Source: Oscheius dolichura
Lineage: Eukaryota; Nematoda; Chromadorea; Rhabditida; Rhabditidae
DNA length: 64,000 nt
NCBI GenBank assembly: GCA_932521035.1
Contig: OW051492.1
Coordinates: 4,774,001-4,838,000 of the forward strand
Direction of reading: 5' to 3'
The notes under the pieces are model-generated. The model saw only the letters and a list, made by a program, of their open reading frames with translations. It made no database searches and had not been told where the DNA came from. The position numbers and the translations under genes were made by a program. Below are positions 46,601-60,400 of the stretch, one piece after another. Each line of letters opens with the position of its first letter. Positions within the stretch are counted from its first letter, which is position 1.

Positions 46601-49600
46601 ATGGGCCGTTTTGCTTCTGTACAACCATCTACAGAAGCAACTATACCGAGGCGAAAAGAAAATGCACAGTTGTCGAGTTTGTATGAGGCAAGGGATCTTT
46701 ATTGTATTGGAGGTACTCTCCATTTTTATTCAAAGATTTGATGTGTTACAGAACAAAACGAAGAAAATGAAGATCCTAACATCAATGTGCCCGGGCCACA
46801 AATACTAGTGCATAGTAACACGCGTTGGCTCACTCTAGCTGTAGGATCGGATGTATCGGTATACAACTTGACTCTTGATTGTTCATATGAGTTTAGCCAA
46901 TCGTTCGATGGTTTGTTTTCTTTTTTCTTACAATGTAAATATCTTATATAGATTATGTTTGTGGAGTCAGCTGGTTAGCCGAATCGGACATCCTTGCCGT
47001 TTTTACTGAGAAAAGGCACCTCCATATGCTTTCACCGAAATTTGGTGTGCTCCTTAATTTTGATCTCGGTAGTAAGGGGCAAACTCTTTGCAATTCTGTT
47101 AAAATGTCTACAGCTGAGGTATTGTAGTTACTTCAACCATTAGTTTAATAATACATTTTCAGATTGGTGATCAATGTTTTGTATGTATTGTAGACAACAA
47201 TAGTAACATGGACACAATTTCATTTTCCCATTGGAACAGTTTATTGAATGGCAATGATACCGAACATTCCCGAGATACTATTGAAAAGGTTCGTATACTT
47301 GCACTTTTTGGCTATGTTCCATTTTCCTTTCAAAAAGTTTTAGGTAATAACTAGTCTGGTCATTCGGGGGCAATCGAAGCACGTCTTTTCTGATGTGGTT
47401 GCTTCGCAAGCCCTTTCTGCTACGCTGGCCATTTCTGAAAATGCGAAGACTATTGAAATATCTCACTTTGGCTCTTTTAACGGACAAAGTAAATTAACAA
47501 CCGTCTTTCACGATGAGATGATGCATCGTAAGGTATTCACATACAGCTATTCTCTTTTTAGTCTCAGCACCCCTCATTCGTATAAGGGAAGTTTGCAATG
47601 GGCGTTACCTTGTAGGTGTCACAGCGGGTGGAGAATTAATTTTCCATGATTTATGGACGATGTTCCATATAACCTATAAAAAACCGATAGACTTAAAAAT
47701 TAACAAGGTAATTATTGTATTCGAGCCATAACAATGTTCTTTCAGAATACAAAAGTTATCGATTTTGTCTTTATTGAAGATCCACGAGACGACTTCAACT
47801 TTAAGAACATTGTACTTATCGTTAAACAAGAAAACCTACATTATCTCCAAATCGTCTCGCTTCTTACCAGAGAAATTTCTTATACATTAAATGTAGAGGC
47901 AGGAACTCAAGTTATTGCTGACACAGAAGCCTCTCAAAGGGTTATGCTTTTGGCAGAACCAGTGAAGTATGCTCACTTCTGTTTAGATTTACAATTAATT
48001 TATAGTCATTGTGTCGCCCTAAGAGAGATATCCGAGAGTGAGCCGGAGAAAAAGCTAACTCGCCTTATCGAGCAGAATAGACTGGATGAAGCAGAAAAAT
48101 TTGCTCTCGAATTTGGCCTGGATTGTCAAAGAGTACACATATCCAGAATGGATAGTTATTTTGAAGCCGCGCTTGCGGATATTTCTCCAGATGTTTTTAC
48201 AAACTTTATCAGAAGTATGGATAAAGTAATTGACGCTAATCGAGTATGTTTTTAACTATTATTCATGTAGACATAGGTTGCCGAAACATGTTATTCTGGG
48301 GCAGCAACCTTTAAAGATTATGAGCGAATCCGAACGTTGCTTCAATATGCTGAGAAAAGAGAAGTAACAGGTTTGCTGTTGTAGGTGATAAATATCATTA
48401 TTCGTTGCAGATAAGCATTGCCTCAAGAAACTAAACGAACTTTCTTATGTATTCGCCACATACAGAATGGTGTTGAAACCAGAAAATGCTAACTTTGAGC
48501 ATTGGCATATATTTGTTGAAGGGACAGAAGGCCCTAGTCAATGGCTCGTCCTTTTCTATGAATTCATAAAATCTGGCCAAATATCAGTATATTTATTGGA
48601 GATATTCCAAAATAATGTTAATATTTAAGGAAGCTAGAATCATTTATAATCGACATACAAAGTTTATACAAGAAGCTATTGGTATTGATCTAACCATGGT
48701 ACACAGTGAAGGAACCTTGCCTATTTTCGACATAATGAAAGAGATCATTAATAGTTTGACAATGGTGTTCAATGCTTAGCACCTTTTCAGATAATATTTC
48801 CACCTGGCATAGTGTCATTGATCTTTTGGAATATGACATTTTACCTTCTCTGATCTTATCATGCGAAGATGATAACGTCTACCCATTTGTTGTCGATTTT
48901 CTTGTGTATCTGGCTAAGAGACTTGAAAAATTTGAAGCCAACAATTTTCCAAGTAATGCTCTCTATGCTACGTCTACTTTAGAAAGAATTTGCCATAATG
49001 TAGCTAGGGACGCAATAACTCCATCAAAACAGGTATCCAAACCGATACTCTTACTTAATTTTCCAGACTCTGTTTGCCTATGGAGGTAGAAAATATTATG
49101 CCCCGGAGAGTCGAACTCAAGATTTGATTGTATATACTGAAAATTTAAAAGCGATTAAGCGCCTCCGAGAGGTCTACCAGTGTTGCTTGAGTTACGATAC
49201 GTTCACGGTATATGGATAGCTATTTGTACACTCATGTTTCAGGAACTTGATCCCGAAAGAATATGCTATCACATTCTGAGATGTGCTGTAGAGAATCCTA
49301 ATATGGTGGCGACGAGAATTGCCAAATTTGCGCGTCCGTACATGGATGAGCACCGCCTAAACCCAGATTTAACTATTTTCCGTTATATAGAGGTTTTTTC
49401 CTCTTAATCTTTTTATACTGTGGGTTTCAGAATGTTTCAAAAAATGCCCTGTTCGTCTTATCGGGAGCGAATCCTTGGCATGAGCAGTGCCTCTTAATCA
49501 GTGATACCATTGAAAATTATTCGCTAAAGTGTCAAGCTATTACTATAATTGCAAAAAGCATGCAGCCTCCATGGCCGAAAAAACTTTCTGAAACTGTACG

Positions 49601-52600
49601 ATCCATTCTAAAAAGCAATCTTACCAATGAAGAGCTGTGAGTTTTTTCTCATATATAGTTATTTCATCGTTATTTCAGAGCAAGAGAGTTACAATATGTG
49701 TGCTACCGAGCGGACTTAGGACAAATTTTACAATCATACAATATTAACTTCGCTCTTCTCGACACAGTTCTTTCCAACGATCGACAATTCTCTAAGTTCC
49801 TAATGTATCTAGTTCAACAAGAAACACCCCTTGACGATATAATAAAGGACGCACTATCGGTATTTATTTTGCCTCATTTAAACTCGCGCTTTAGGCAGTT
49901 GACCTTTATGAAAAGCTCAGTAAAGCACCATCATGTCAAGTGAACAAAATCTTTGTTTATGTGTCAGTCGCCATGAATTTACTCGGTACTGTCGGCGTAA
50001 GAGATATGATGTGCTATTTGGACACTCTTGGCGGAGAGAATGATGGGCTACGAGATTCAGTTGTTGAAACACTAATAGAAAAACTGGTCCTGCTAGTTAA
50101 TTCGGCGGTTGAATTCAGCGATAAGGTGAGCTCATTGTTTAGGTAACATAGAAAGCTATTTTAGACCATAAGTATAAGCAGATTAAACACATTATTCGCT
50201 ATAGAAAGTATTATACAACGTTTCTGTAATACTGGAAGCTACTTCGGAAGTGTTTACTCTGACATTATTGCCATAAGGAAATTACAGGTATCATTCAACA
50301 ATTTTTATAGTGCACGGATTACAGGAACGTTATAATAAGTGGGTCACAATAAGTCATCTTCATGATGATGAATGGAAAGAAGAGAATTTTTCACGCTTTG
50401 TACTTGAAGAACAACACGATTTACCGGATTATTACGCTTTTGCTGAGGCAATTCGATTGAAGCCCGACATTGCACGTATTATTACTCTCCGGCTAGCTTT
50501 GAAAGGCGGAGTACTGTCGGTGGCTTGTGTCTTGAAGTAAATAAGTTAGTGGCTAGACCAAACTGTTTTCAGAGAATCTGTCCTTTCCATTGCAAAGCCT
50601 AGCAGAAAGTTAGTTGACATGATTATGCAAAGCTGTCAATACATTTTTAACTCATTAGATAAAATATGCACTCAAGAATCAGAAAATGACGTATTTGACA
50701 TGGTATGAACATTGAAAAAACTAGAACACGTTTATTTAGGTACTTGATATAATGTATACAATGGCGCAAGTACTACCTGGATTGGTGCAACATTGCCTAG
50801 ATATCGAAGAGCATTTGGACAAAGCGTTAAGAGTGAGTGAAAAAAACGTGGCTTTATTTATCCCAGTATTTTTCTAGATGGAACATTTTATCAGTCTTTC
50901 GATTATAACAATAGAGCAATTTTTCGCAGAAAATTCTCCTGCCACCCCCCTAGAAAAGGAAAAGGAAAATGGAAATAGCTGGAAAACGGTTAAAGAGGAG
51001 CGAGTATGTGGATTCTCACGTCGTCTTGGTGTGTATCTTATTGGTGACGATGGTGCTATTATTAACAAGACGGATGTCTTACCAAATCTTTGCAATGTCG
51101 CTTCCTCTGTAATATTGGATTCAGAGACGTACTTTTTGCCGAACTAGTTTAGTTCAATTTTTCTTAGGCTGGATACTGAGCAACTAATAGATGTGCAGAA
51201 TCGTTGGGATGAGTTGTGTGGCTCTTTACAGCTTGACCATCAATATATTTTAATATATGGCTTTAGAGTTTTTTCATATTATCTTCGTAAGTGCTTGCAA
51301 TATTAAATTACTTTTTTCGCTCTTTCAGCCTGTTTTTACAGCATGGCTATTGATATTCATGAGAACCTCAGGCAAACGGGTAAAAGCCTTTGTGAAAGAA
51401 CGATACAGCTCCACCCATGCGACCTTTGGACGTGCTGTGGTGTTCTCATGAGTATGACACCAAAAGGATCGGAAAGGGTTAGTTGGTATGACATAGTTGC
51501 TAGTTATTTATACTCAGATAATTGGTGAATTACGGACGTTTGTAAACAACCGTAAGAGTCCACAAACGATGATAAACTACTTACGCGTAGTTCAGTATGT
51601 TGTCTTACCTTTGAAAAAGAAGGAATATTATGGATCTCTATCGGTATAGCATTTATTTTTTAGTCATTCGCGTTTAGAATATGTTTGTTCAACAGTTATG
51701 GAGGAAAAGATTAGCTAAAGTTGGTTTATCAGCAAAAGGACTTAAGAAGCAAAACATTTATATTGATCTCGAAGAGTTTGCCAAGAAGAAGTTGGACCCA
51801 TTGATGGTTGCTGAGTTCGTTAACCCAGGATATTATCAGATCAAGTTGCTACTTTCAGGTTTCTCAGCCAATTCTATCCTAATCAAGTGGACGATCAAAT
51901 GCTCAATTATGCTATGTATTTGATCAGTAGAGCATCAAATGAAACTTCTGAAAATGAAATAAGTGTTTTCCTTCAAACAGCGGATCTTGCTATAAAGGTA
52001 TAAAAATAATAAAAATATACCGTTTTCTAATAGCTATGTAATTCATCACGCGATCACATCTATTGGAGAAGCCGTCATGCACTTTACACATTGAGTCCGT
52101 ATAATTATCAGGTAGTTTGGTTTATTATGGTTCTACAGATATACAACTTCAGCCCATTCTTTCTATTGTTAAGCTCATGGCACAGTGCCTTATAAGCTCT
52201 GAAGTCTCTAGTCACACAGATGATGAAAAAGAGCCTGCGAGGTAATTTTTTATATATTGTAACACTACAATAGGGACTTCTTAAAGATTTGTTGATGGCT
52301 GCCAAACATTAATGATGTTCCTCGTGGGTAAAGGAAGAAGCGGAATTATAACTAAAGCTGAAATTAACTGGTATCAACAGTATCAGAAACTATGGCAAAA
52401 GGATCAGCAGCTGTACGGCAATAAGGATACGAATACGGTGTGTTTACAAATCTTTTTCCGAGTAATTCCTTTATTAATATTTAGAAAATACGGGACTGTT
52501 TTGGAACAATGCTTATGGAATGCTTTGAGGAAGGAACAGCGAATATGGACACGTCCATAGGAATAAAATGCGAAAATGAGCTGAAGTATGAACAAAATGA

Positions 52601-54607
52601 TGTTTCAGTTACATCACTGCCTTCTTGCGTATGCATTTCAAGGATTCCTTATTTTTATCCATTGTAGGCCACGTACACATTACCTGTACATCTATTCCTC
52701 TTCCGCTCACAAAATGATATCGACAGATGGGTGAAGCCAGTCGTAGAAGCCGAAGTTAATCTCCTCACAGTCAACGTATGTTCTTTTAGAGCTGTTCTTG
52801 TTGATTTTGTTTTTCTTCTAACACATTTTATAGCTGTGGCGGACCGTAACTCGTGCTATTGTTTGGCTAAAGAATTTACCTCGGCAAATGTTTTTATTGC
52901 AAGCTGTGATGAAGAAAATCAACGAATGCACTTCGAAAGGTCTTGAGCTAGACAGAATGGATAAATCATTGATTATGAATCTGTTCACGGACAACAACAC
53001 AGCAGCTGACGATGTAGCGTCCTGTATAGCCTATTGTGCTAAGAATCTAAGCCTTAGTATGTTCCTTGTTTATGCTTTCTGATTGTTTAGGTGAGCCGAA
53101 AATACAGTTGATATCAGCCGGAGTTGACGTTGCTAATAACTGGCTGAGCCAACCCGGATTTAGCAGTTCTCAAATAGCAGATATAGAAGATGCTAAGAAA
53201 CGTTACGAGGAACTGCTTGAAAAATATAAAACGGAAATTCTATTGAAAAAGGTTTGCTGATCATTGCATGCTTCCACAGTAATATTATTTAATAGGAGGG
53301 ATTATATAACAGTAGAACATCAGATTTGGTAGAAAATCCATGCGAGCTTATTTGTCACATCTATAGCGATTGTGTTGATTGGACGTCCATCGGTGACATC
53401 GGTAGGTCATTTTACGCAAATTTTAATTTTTGTTCACAGCAAGAAAAGCCGTCCTCATTGATAACCTTTCAAAGATCAATAAGACCACTTTGGCAGAACT
53501 TCAAGAAGAACTTGTATTTAGATGGTTGCCTGAAGGCGAAGCATCATCTGATGGTTTTGCTGTGAATCTCGATGATGTGAGCGCTTAAAAATTTGCTTAT
53601 TTCTTTAGACAATGGGATCAATATCGCTGCCTACTACAGTCGATGCATCTGAAGAATTGGATCTTATAAAGTTGCCACTATTTGAGCCAGAAATAGCTAA
53701 AACCGTCCATTTATTGAAACAATTGGATTATAATCGGCTTTTCAACAAAATTTATCAATCATATGTGAAAAAAGACTTCGGAAGTGTCCCTGGAGGGTAT
53801 AAAACTGTTATTCGCGCCAGCTGCGTTGTCCTTCGGGCTTTCAGCGATGGTGAGATGGAGAAGTTAAATATTGATGCTACAGAAGTTTGGTAAGGAACTC
53901 TTACAGCACTATATTTTCTTTAGCAAAGTAATTGAGACTACATTATGCATGCGGCTGTTTGAATTGGCTAGGGTAGACATGCCGTTTGATACATATATAA
54001 GCCAAAAACAACATACTGTTGTTAAAGCATTAATGGGACCTGCCAAACGGCACACCCCAGAGGTATGCTTGCTTTTCATAACATTAACGGCGAATATATA
54101 GCTATGTACTCTTGCTGCTTCTATAATTATCGATCATGATCTAGACGATAGAAGCCTTGTGGAGACCCTTCTTAATAAACTTTGCCAGGCAAGAAAGAAA
54201 GACATCTATATTGCTCTTCTCAAACATTGCAAGTACGTCTTTTATCGAAATCAGCTAGTACTCGTTGTTTCAGAGATAATTTCGCTTTGCACAATGTAAA
54301 AAATCTTGGAACAATGTGGCCGCGTCTTATTGATTGCAATTCCCTACTAGGTTCGTTCTCTATTTTAAATACTTTATATTTCGAAAATTCAGATCTTCCC
54401 CGAGAAGAACTACTTTACTGGATTTACTTTTTACTTTCCTGTCCTGCGGAGATTAAAGGCTTTGATCCAATTCGCACTCTTTCTATGAAAATCCCAGTGG
54501 CAGCTACTCTTCTTTTTATTGCCGGCAATTTTACGAAAGCTGTACCGTTTGTCGGTAAGACAACAGATTCCACTTCAAAAGACATCGAGATTTGCTGGAA
54601 CATGTAA
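46601..54607 (+). CDS. KNTC1: Kinetochore-associated protein 1 (ROD/KNTC1), RZZ complex
   Basis: Large scaffold of the Rod-Zw10-Zwilch complex, which recruits Spindly and dynein to unattached kinetochores and sustains the spindle checkpoint. About 30 exons with AT-rich 35-60-nt introns run from ATG 46601 (MGRFASVQPSTEATIPRRK) to TAA 54605, roughly 2000 aa, close to the family size. The N-terminal part is a beta-propeller-like region (SNTRWLTLAVGSDVSVYN, VSWLAESDILAVFTEKRHL). It is followed by the family-typical SEPEKKLTRLIEQNRLDEAE and FALEFGLDCQRVH near 48040-48130. An extended helical solenoid then leads to a Rod_C-like end (LPREELLYWIYFLLSCPAE). AATAAA is at 54638-54643. Individual exon borders are approximate, and identity rests mainly on the central motif plus size and all-helical layout. 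Confidence 0.82.
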
Positions 54608-54968
54608 ATAAGAGCCAGAATGTTTTATAGTGTTTTAAATAAATATTTTTGTAGTAAATTAGTCATTTTTCCTTTCCAGTATTATGCTGATTTTACATTT
54701 GGTTTGACATAATGTGCTATACTACTTGATGTTTGCATGATTTTCTCAGTGACGAGTTCTTGCGTCTTTTGGAAATTGCACAATCTCACTCTGTCATTTT
54801 TGAAGCCTCTTGCACCATCATTTTCTCGTCATTTGCAGTTTTCCCCATATATAGCCGAGTAACAAAGGCTCTCCATATAGTACAACCATAGTTGACTTTA
54901 TTTTTTATTTCAGATTTAAAAAGAATTTAAAGTTACGGATTAGTTTTATATCACTGTTTTGTTACAGG

Positions 54969-55300
54969 ATGACGAAGCTTTACATCTGTCCTGATTCTGG
55001 AAGTGATGACAACGATGGTAGCGAACAAAAACCACTAGCATCTGTTTTAAAGGTCAGACTTCAGTTGATGGAAATATTTATATTTACTTCGGTTTAGGCT
55101 ATATTTATTAGCAAAGCAGAAGGCGAATATCTCCAACGCACCAAGGCTGAAAACGGCGATGTGTCTTGGGCCCCCGTCTCTAAGGCTGCTATAAAGAAGA
55201 ACCGAAAGCTTTACGAAACGGAAGTAAAAAAAGCCGAGAAAGCGAGTGTTCGAGGACTGGAAGACGAAGCAGCATCGGCAGCAGCTCTAGAAGAAGCAAA

Positions 55301-55332
<32 letters not shown>

Positions 55333-57029
55333 GTTATATATATATATATATATATAACATTTATTTGTAGATCACATTTAAATATGATGAATCACTTCCG
55401 ACGCCTGTAAGCATTAAAATTAAGCAGGCAATACAATATCGAGGCAAACGTCTTCACGTTAAGGCATGGGTGCACCGTCTTCGTAGGCAAGGTATTTTTT
55501 AGGTTTTTTTGAGCTTTCAATAAACGATAATTAACAATGGTAGTTTTTTAAGGAAAGGGTATGACTTTTTTGGTTATTCGAGATGGAACTGGATTTTTAC
55601 AATGTGTTCTAACCGGCATTTTAGTAAGTTTTAGTTCTGTTGCTAATTTTTTCGTTTCGTTTTTCCTTACGTTTATTTCAGTGTCAAAGTTATGACGCTA
55701 TTACTTTGGCTACTGAAAGCTCTATTGAAGTTTTTGGTACATTACAAGAAGTGCCAACTGGAAGCAGTGCTCCTGGCGGCCACGAGTTGCAGGTGGATTA
55801 TTGGAACATCATTTCTGCTGCTCCTTCGGGAGGAATTGATAACGTTCTGAATGAGGAAGCCGGAGTAGATACGCTTCTTCATAACAGGTAGTCAAATGTA
55901 GTTTTTAATAAATTTGTTGCAGGCATCTGGTAATCCGTGGAGAAAACGCTTCGCGAGTGCTTCGAATCCGAGCAGCGGTAACACGTGCTATGCGTGAGCA
56001 TTTCTTCCACGCTGGATATACCGAGGTTGCTCCTCCAACACTTGTGCAAACCCAAGTTCGTTTTCTGTTTGTGTCGTTATCTACTTTTATTGCAGGTAGA
56101 AGGCGGATCAACTTTGTTTGGACTCGATTATTTTGGAGAGCCCGCTTATCTCACACAGTCTTCGCAACTTTACTTGGAAACATGCAACGCCGCTATCGGA
56201 GATGTCTACTGTATCGCCCAGTCGTACAGAGCCGAGAAATCCCGCACTCGTCGGCATTTAGCGGAATATTCTCATGTAGAAGCAGAGTGCCCGTTTATCA
56301 ACTTTGATCAACTTATGGATAGAATTGAAGATCTAGTTTGTGATACCGTTGATCGGATTTTGGCGGATCCCGTAGCTAAGGAACTCATTCTCGCTGTTAA
56401 CCCCGTATGTGGACCTTTTCCGTTTGTGTTACAAAAAGTTTAGGATTTCAAAGCTCCATCCCGGCCATTCATGAGAATGCAGTATAAAGATGCGATCGAA
56501 TGGCTTCAGAAACATGATGTTCATAATGAACACGGGGAAAAGTTTGTGTACGGAGAAGATATTGCGGAAGCCGCAGAAAGACAAATGAATGATAGCATTG
56601 GAGTGGTTAGTTAAATTATTTTGTACTTTTAATTTTATAATTTAGCCTATTCTTTTAAACAAATTCCCAGGTGGAATTAAAGCGTTTTACATGTCCCGTT
56701 GTGAAGAAGATCGAACGTTAACCGAATCCGTCGACCTTCTCATGCCAGGTTAACTGAGCATCATAATTTGAGACTGTAATTTAGGTGTTGGAGAAATTGT
56801 TGGCGGATCTATGCGTATCAGTGATTTGACAGAACTTGAGAACGCATTTAAAAACGCTGAAATTGACCCTAAGAACTACTATTGGTACACTGATCAACGA
56901 AAGTACGGATCTGTTCCACACGGTGGTTATGGCCTTGGACTTGAACGGTTCATTTGTTGGCTGACCAACACCCATCACATTCGCGATGTTTGTCTTTATC
57001 CTCGTTTTATTGGTCGTTGTGCTCCATAA
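54969..57029 (+). CDS. NARS1: Asparaginyl-tRNA synthetase, cytosolic
   Basis: Class II synthetase that charges tRNA-Asn. ATG 54969 ([20 protein letters not shown]) follows GTTACAG by one base. An N-terminal Lys/Ala-rich coiled extension as in eukaryotic NARS ([18 protein letters not shown]) is followed by the anticodon-binding OB fold ([20 protein letters not shown]). The catalytic core then shows [20 protein letters not shown], class II motif 2 ([20 protein letters not shown] near 56230), the [13 protein letters not shown] block and motif 3 ([14 protein letters not shown] near 56930). It ends GRCAP at TAA 57027. About 545 aa is normal length. Introns are about 35-60 nt, one of them made largely of TA repeats. 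AATAAA is at 57102-57107. Confidence 0.97.
55304..55362. repeat. (TA)n microsatellite inside a NARS1 intron
   Basis: Alternating TA runs flank a short GTTATA centre and make up most of one intron between the N-terminal extension and the OB-fold exon. They can fold as a hairpin. Confidence 0.9.
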
Positions 57030-57404
57030 TTATTCTTTCTTATTTCTTGGAAATGTTTTGTTGTTATGCTTAAACTTCCAAATCGTTTGTTATTTTATTT
57101 AAATAAATTTTTATGGGCGAAAAATGTCAATTGCTAGGGGCGATCGGAGCTGTTTGCCTTTGTGGAAAGAAGCTCTTCAAGTGGCCCGTGTAATCATGTG
57201 TCCGGTGCTTGTACGGACAGCCTCTTCTGAAACTGCCGCGTATTCTTCCCGCCTTGCCATACAACAGCGTCCAGTCATCTCGCTTATCTCCCAACTCCCT
57301 GATAACATTTCCCCGCCCTGTCGTGGCATGTATCCGTTTTTTGGATGCAAAACTAAACAAATAAGCTCCTCTTCCAGATAATTTTTTCGACCGATGCCTC
57401 CCCG
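57030..57404. promoter_or_regulatory. Short intergenic region upstream of the mosaic lectin gene
   Basis: Contains the NARS1 3' end and the promoter of the next gene. Composition switches from AT- to GC-rich here at about 57110. CTCCTCTTCCAG at 57366-57377 is an acceptor-like site 27 nt before the next ATG. Open frames exist on both strands without recognisable motifs. Confidence 0.4.
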
Positions 57405-60400
57405 ATGATAATTCTTTTATTATTCTGGATATTCCACCCTTCCCTCGGCGACCCCTACTCTTTCGAATATAATTCCGGCAATTTCGACTACACCTGCTCT
57501 GGTTTGGGCCCGGGGTGGATCCTGGCTGGCGAGAGCTGTTTCTTCCCGTATACCCTGGGCCAATTCAACTTCTCGGCGGCCGGCACATTCTGTAGGAACT
57601 CAGAGTAGACCACATTTCGGGTCACCCTTTCATTTCTGTTGCAGTCTTCATTTCTCCGTGGCCGTCGTGGTGGACAATTGGCTCGTCGCCGGCTCCCTCC
57701 GCTATCGGGTGCCCCCGAACCTCTACTGGACAGGTAGCCCCGTCCTCCCGATCCCTATCGATAATTCTCTTCAGGAGTGAGCATGTTCAACGAGACGGCT
57801 GTCTTCATGAATCCCCTCCAACTGACCGAGTCCACGTATAACCCCCTCTGGGCGGCCGACCAGCCTCCGATAAGGTGGGGTCTGCCCCTTCCTGGGCCTC
57901 ATCCTCCAGGTTACAGTTCAAACAGAAGCAGTTGCGTGGCTCTGGATCTGTCCTCGTCGGAGAGTGTCGGCTGGCGACTGACCGACTGCAGCCGGCCTCT
58001 TTCTGTCCTCTGCGAGACATTCGCCTGTCTGCCCAGTTCGTCGTCCCCCTCCCTTTTATCCTCTCCTCCTCAGATAGCTTCCGCTGTAAGGACAACTCGC
58101 GGTGTATCCCGATGAACGCGACCCACGACAACGTTTCCGACTGCCAGGACGGTTCGGACGAGGACCCCTTGGTCATCTCCAGGGCCTCCGCACAGGTCGG
58201 TTTCGGCTCGGTATACTGATGCACGCGTGCATCGGGGGGTGATAGGCAAGAAGATAGCTGGAACATCTATACATGATCTCTGGCAACACAAAAGGTTTAA
58301 AAATACGCCGAGTTTTCTTCTACTTCAAAGCCTACAGCCGAGAATATTTCCAAAGGGGCAAATAGATTCTTTGGGAGGAAATAAAAGGAACTGCAACTGA
58401 ACTGTTTCTCTTTGCGGGGGCCCTAGTTGAACGAGGTCAAAGTCACTTCTATTGCTGTCTTTTCCCTCCAGTCTTTATCCTTTGGAGATCGCTCCGAGCA
58501 GTAGATTCAAACCAAAATCCCAGAACTATTCTCCACTCAAAATAAAAGCGGACCAAGAAAGATTTTGTTGTTAAAAGCCCTAAACAGGTCTGAACGACGG
58601 CGAAGGCGCCTTTTCTTTCTTTTGTAACCCACATTGTTGTCTGGGTTTGCCTCCGAACGGATATCCTGGGAGAAAATAGACTAGATTTTAGTTAAAAATT
58701 GGGTTATAAGGCGAAAAATGAGGTGAACTCTATCCTTGTGACAGAAAACTAGGTTCCGGGGACCTTTCGAAGTAGTTATTGGTTTGTAGCTCAACGACCG
58801 GGCCCTCGGGGTGTCCTGATGCACGCGCGGTGTCCTCATGCACGCGCCGGTGTCCTCATGCATGCGTGCATCAGGACACGTCCCCGTCGGTCTCCCTGTA
58901 TCAGTTAGCAACCCTATTCAGACGGACTGCCGGCATGTCCTCCTCAGGGGATCGGGCGAGTTCACGTCCCCCAACTTCCCTGCCGGCTATCCCGCGGGCA
59001 CCAGCTGCCAATGGGACGTCGAGGCCTTCTCCAGCAGAGTCATTTCATTCACAGTGAGCCAGTTTGATCTGTTATTTTCATCTTTCTTGTGTAGGTGGAA
59101 GGGTATAATCCGGAGTTGACGATCGAGGGAGACGGCCAGGTGGTGACAATTCCCCCGGATAGGGACCATTTCTCGCGAGTGACCACTGCGCGGTTTCTAA
59201 CCTTCCGCCTGAACTCCTCTCATTCTGACGCCGGATTCAGGGTCAAGTTCTATTCCACAGGTCAGTCCTCCTTTTCTTTTTTTCTATTCTGTCTCCCCAG
59301 ATCAGTCTCCTTGCCTTCTCCAAGACGGAGCCGCCATCTACGACTCCTTCTCGACCCCGTTCGACTGCACCTTCTCCGCGGTCGCCCCCGTCTCCAGCCA
59401 GTTTCTTCTTTTCCTCGTCGAATCCATGCACAAGTCCTCCTCTGCCAATGTGAATGTCACCGGAGCTGGCTATTCCTTTGGATTCTCCGGTCCTCGGCAC
59501 ATCCAGGCAGTTGTCATCCCTGCCGGAGAGGCCAGTCTTACCGTGCAGGATGCCTGGAGGACGTCGTCCCTGACATCCTTCCGGATTCGGGTCATCCCCA
59601 TCGGCTCCACCTGCCTTGTTATCCCCCTTACCAGCCAGGGTCTCTCCCTCCACTGGCCATGTCAACCCTCGCCTTCTTTTGTGCCCCACTGTCTGTCTTT
59701 CGCCATGCTTGGCAACCAGGGGCATGTCTGGAGAGTAGACCAGTTACAATCCTCCTCCATGGATTACGTCAGCCTCACCACGAAGCAGTCTGAACTGGCG
59801 CTCACATCGCCGTGCAGCTATAGAGGACATGAGTCCATCACCCTCGGAATCAGGCAGCTGTCGGCCGACTTCTCTATTAGCTTCAAAGTTTCTAAAGGTT
59901 TAGTTCTGCATATATTGTGATAGGGGTCATGTTCAGACTGCGAGTGGCCATCTGGGTCGTACTCGTGGGGTGCAGAAGTGGCTTGTGTTGACGGTTCTAG
60001 AGTGCAGTCATCTGAATGCCAACTGGGAGGAGCCTGGTCCGTGGAGCCATCGGTCTGCTTGGCTCAGGCAGACGACGATCAACCCGATGTCTGTGTCCTT
60101 CCCACGATGCAATATGCCTATCCCGTGTCTCCTGTCAGCTACAAAGTGGGAGGAGTTCTCTCCTTCCGCTGTATGCCGACCTTCTTCGCCTATGACGACA
60201 CCCAGTGCAGAGATGGAGTATGCTCCGCTGTCTGCCAGGAGGATGGCACCTGGAGTGGCCACACCGACTGCAATACACGTAAGTTTCCTTAGAGATTTAC
60301 TCTAGTGGTGAATAAAGAGAATACCTGTGTCCCTCCCGAGGAACACAACGGGGCAACTCCTCTCTCTTCGACCTCCTACAAGTACGGAAAAGTGGTGAAT

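Noticed and set aside
57127..57360. 77-codon reverse frame upstream of the lectin gene
   Set aside because: It lacks an ATG at its start, has no recognisable domain, and lies in a promoter and 3' UTR interval.
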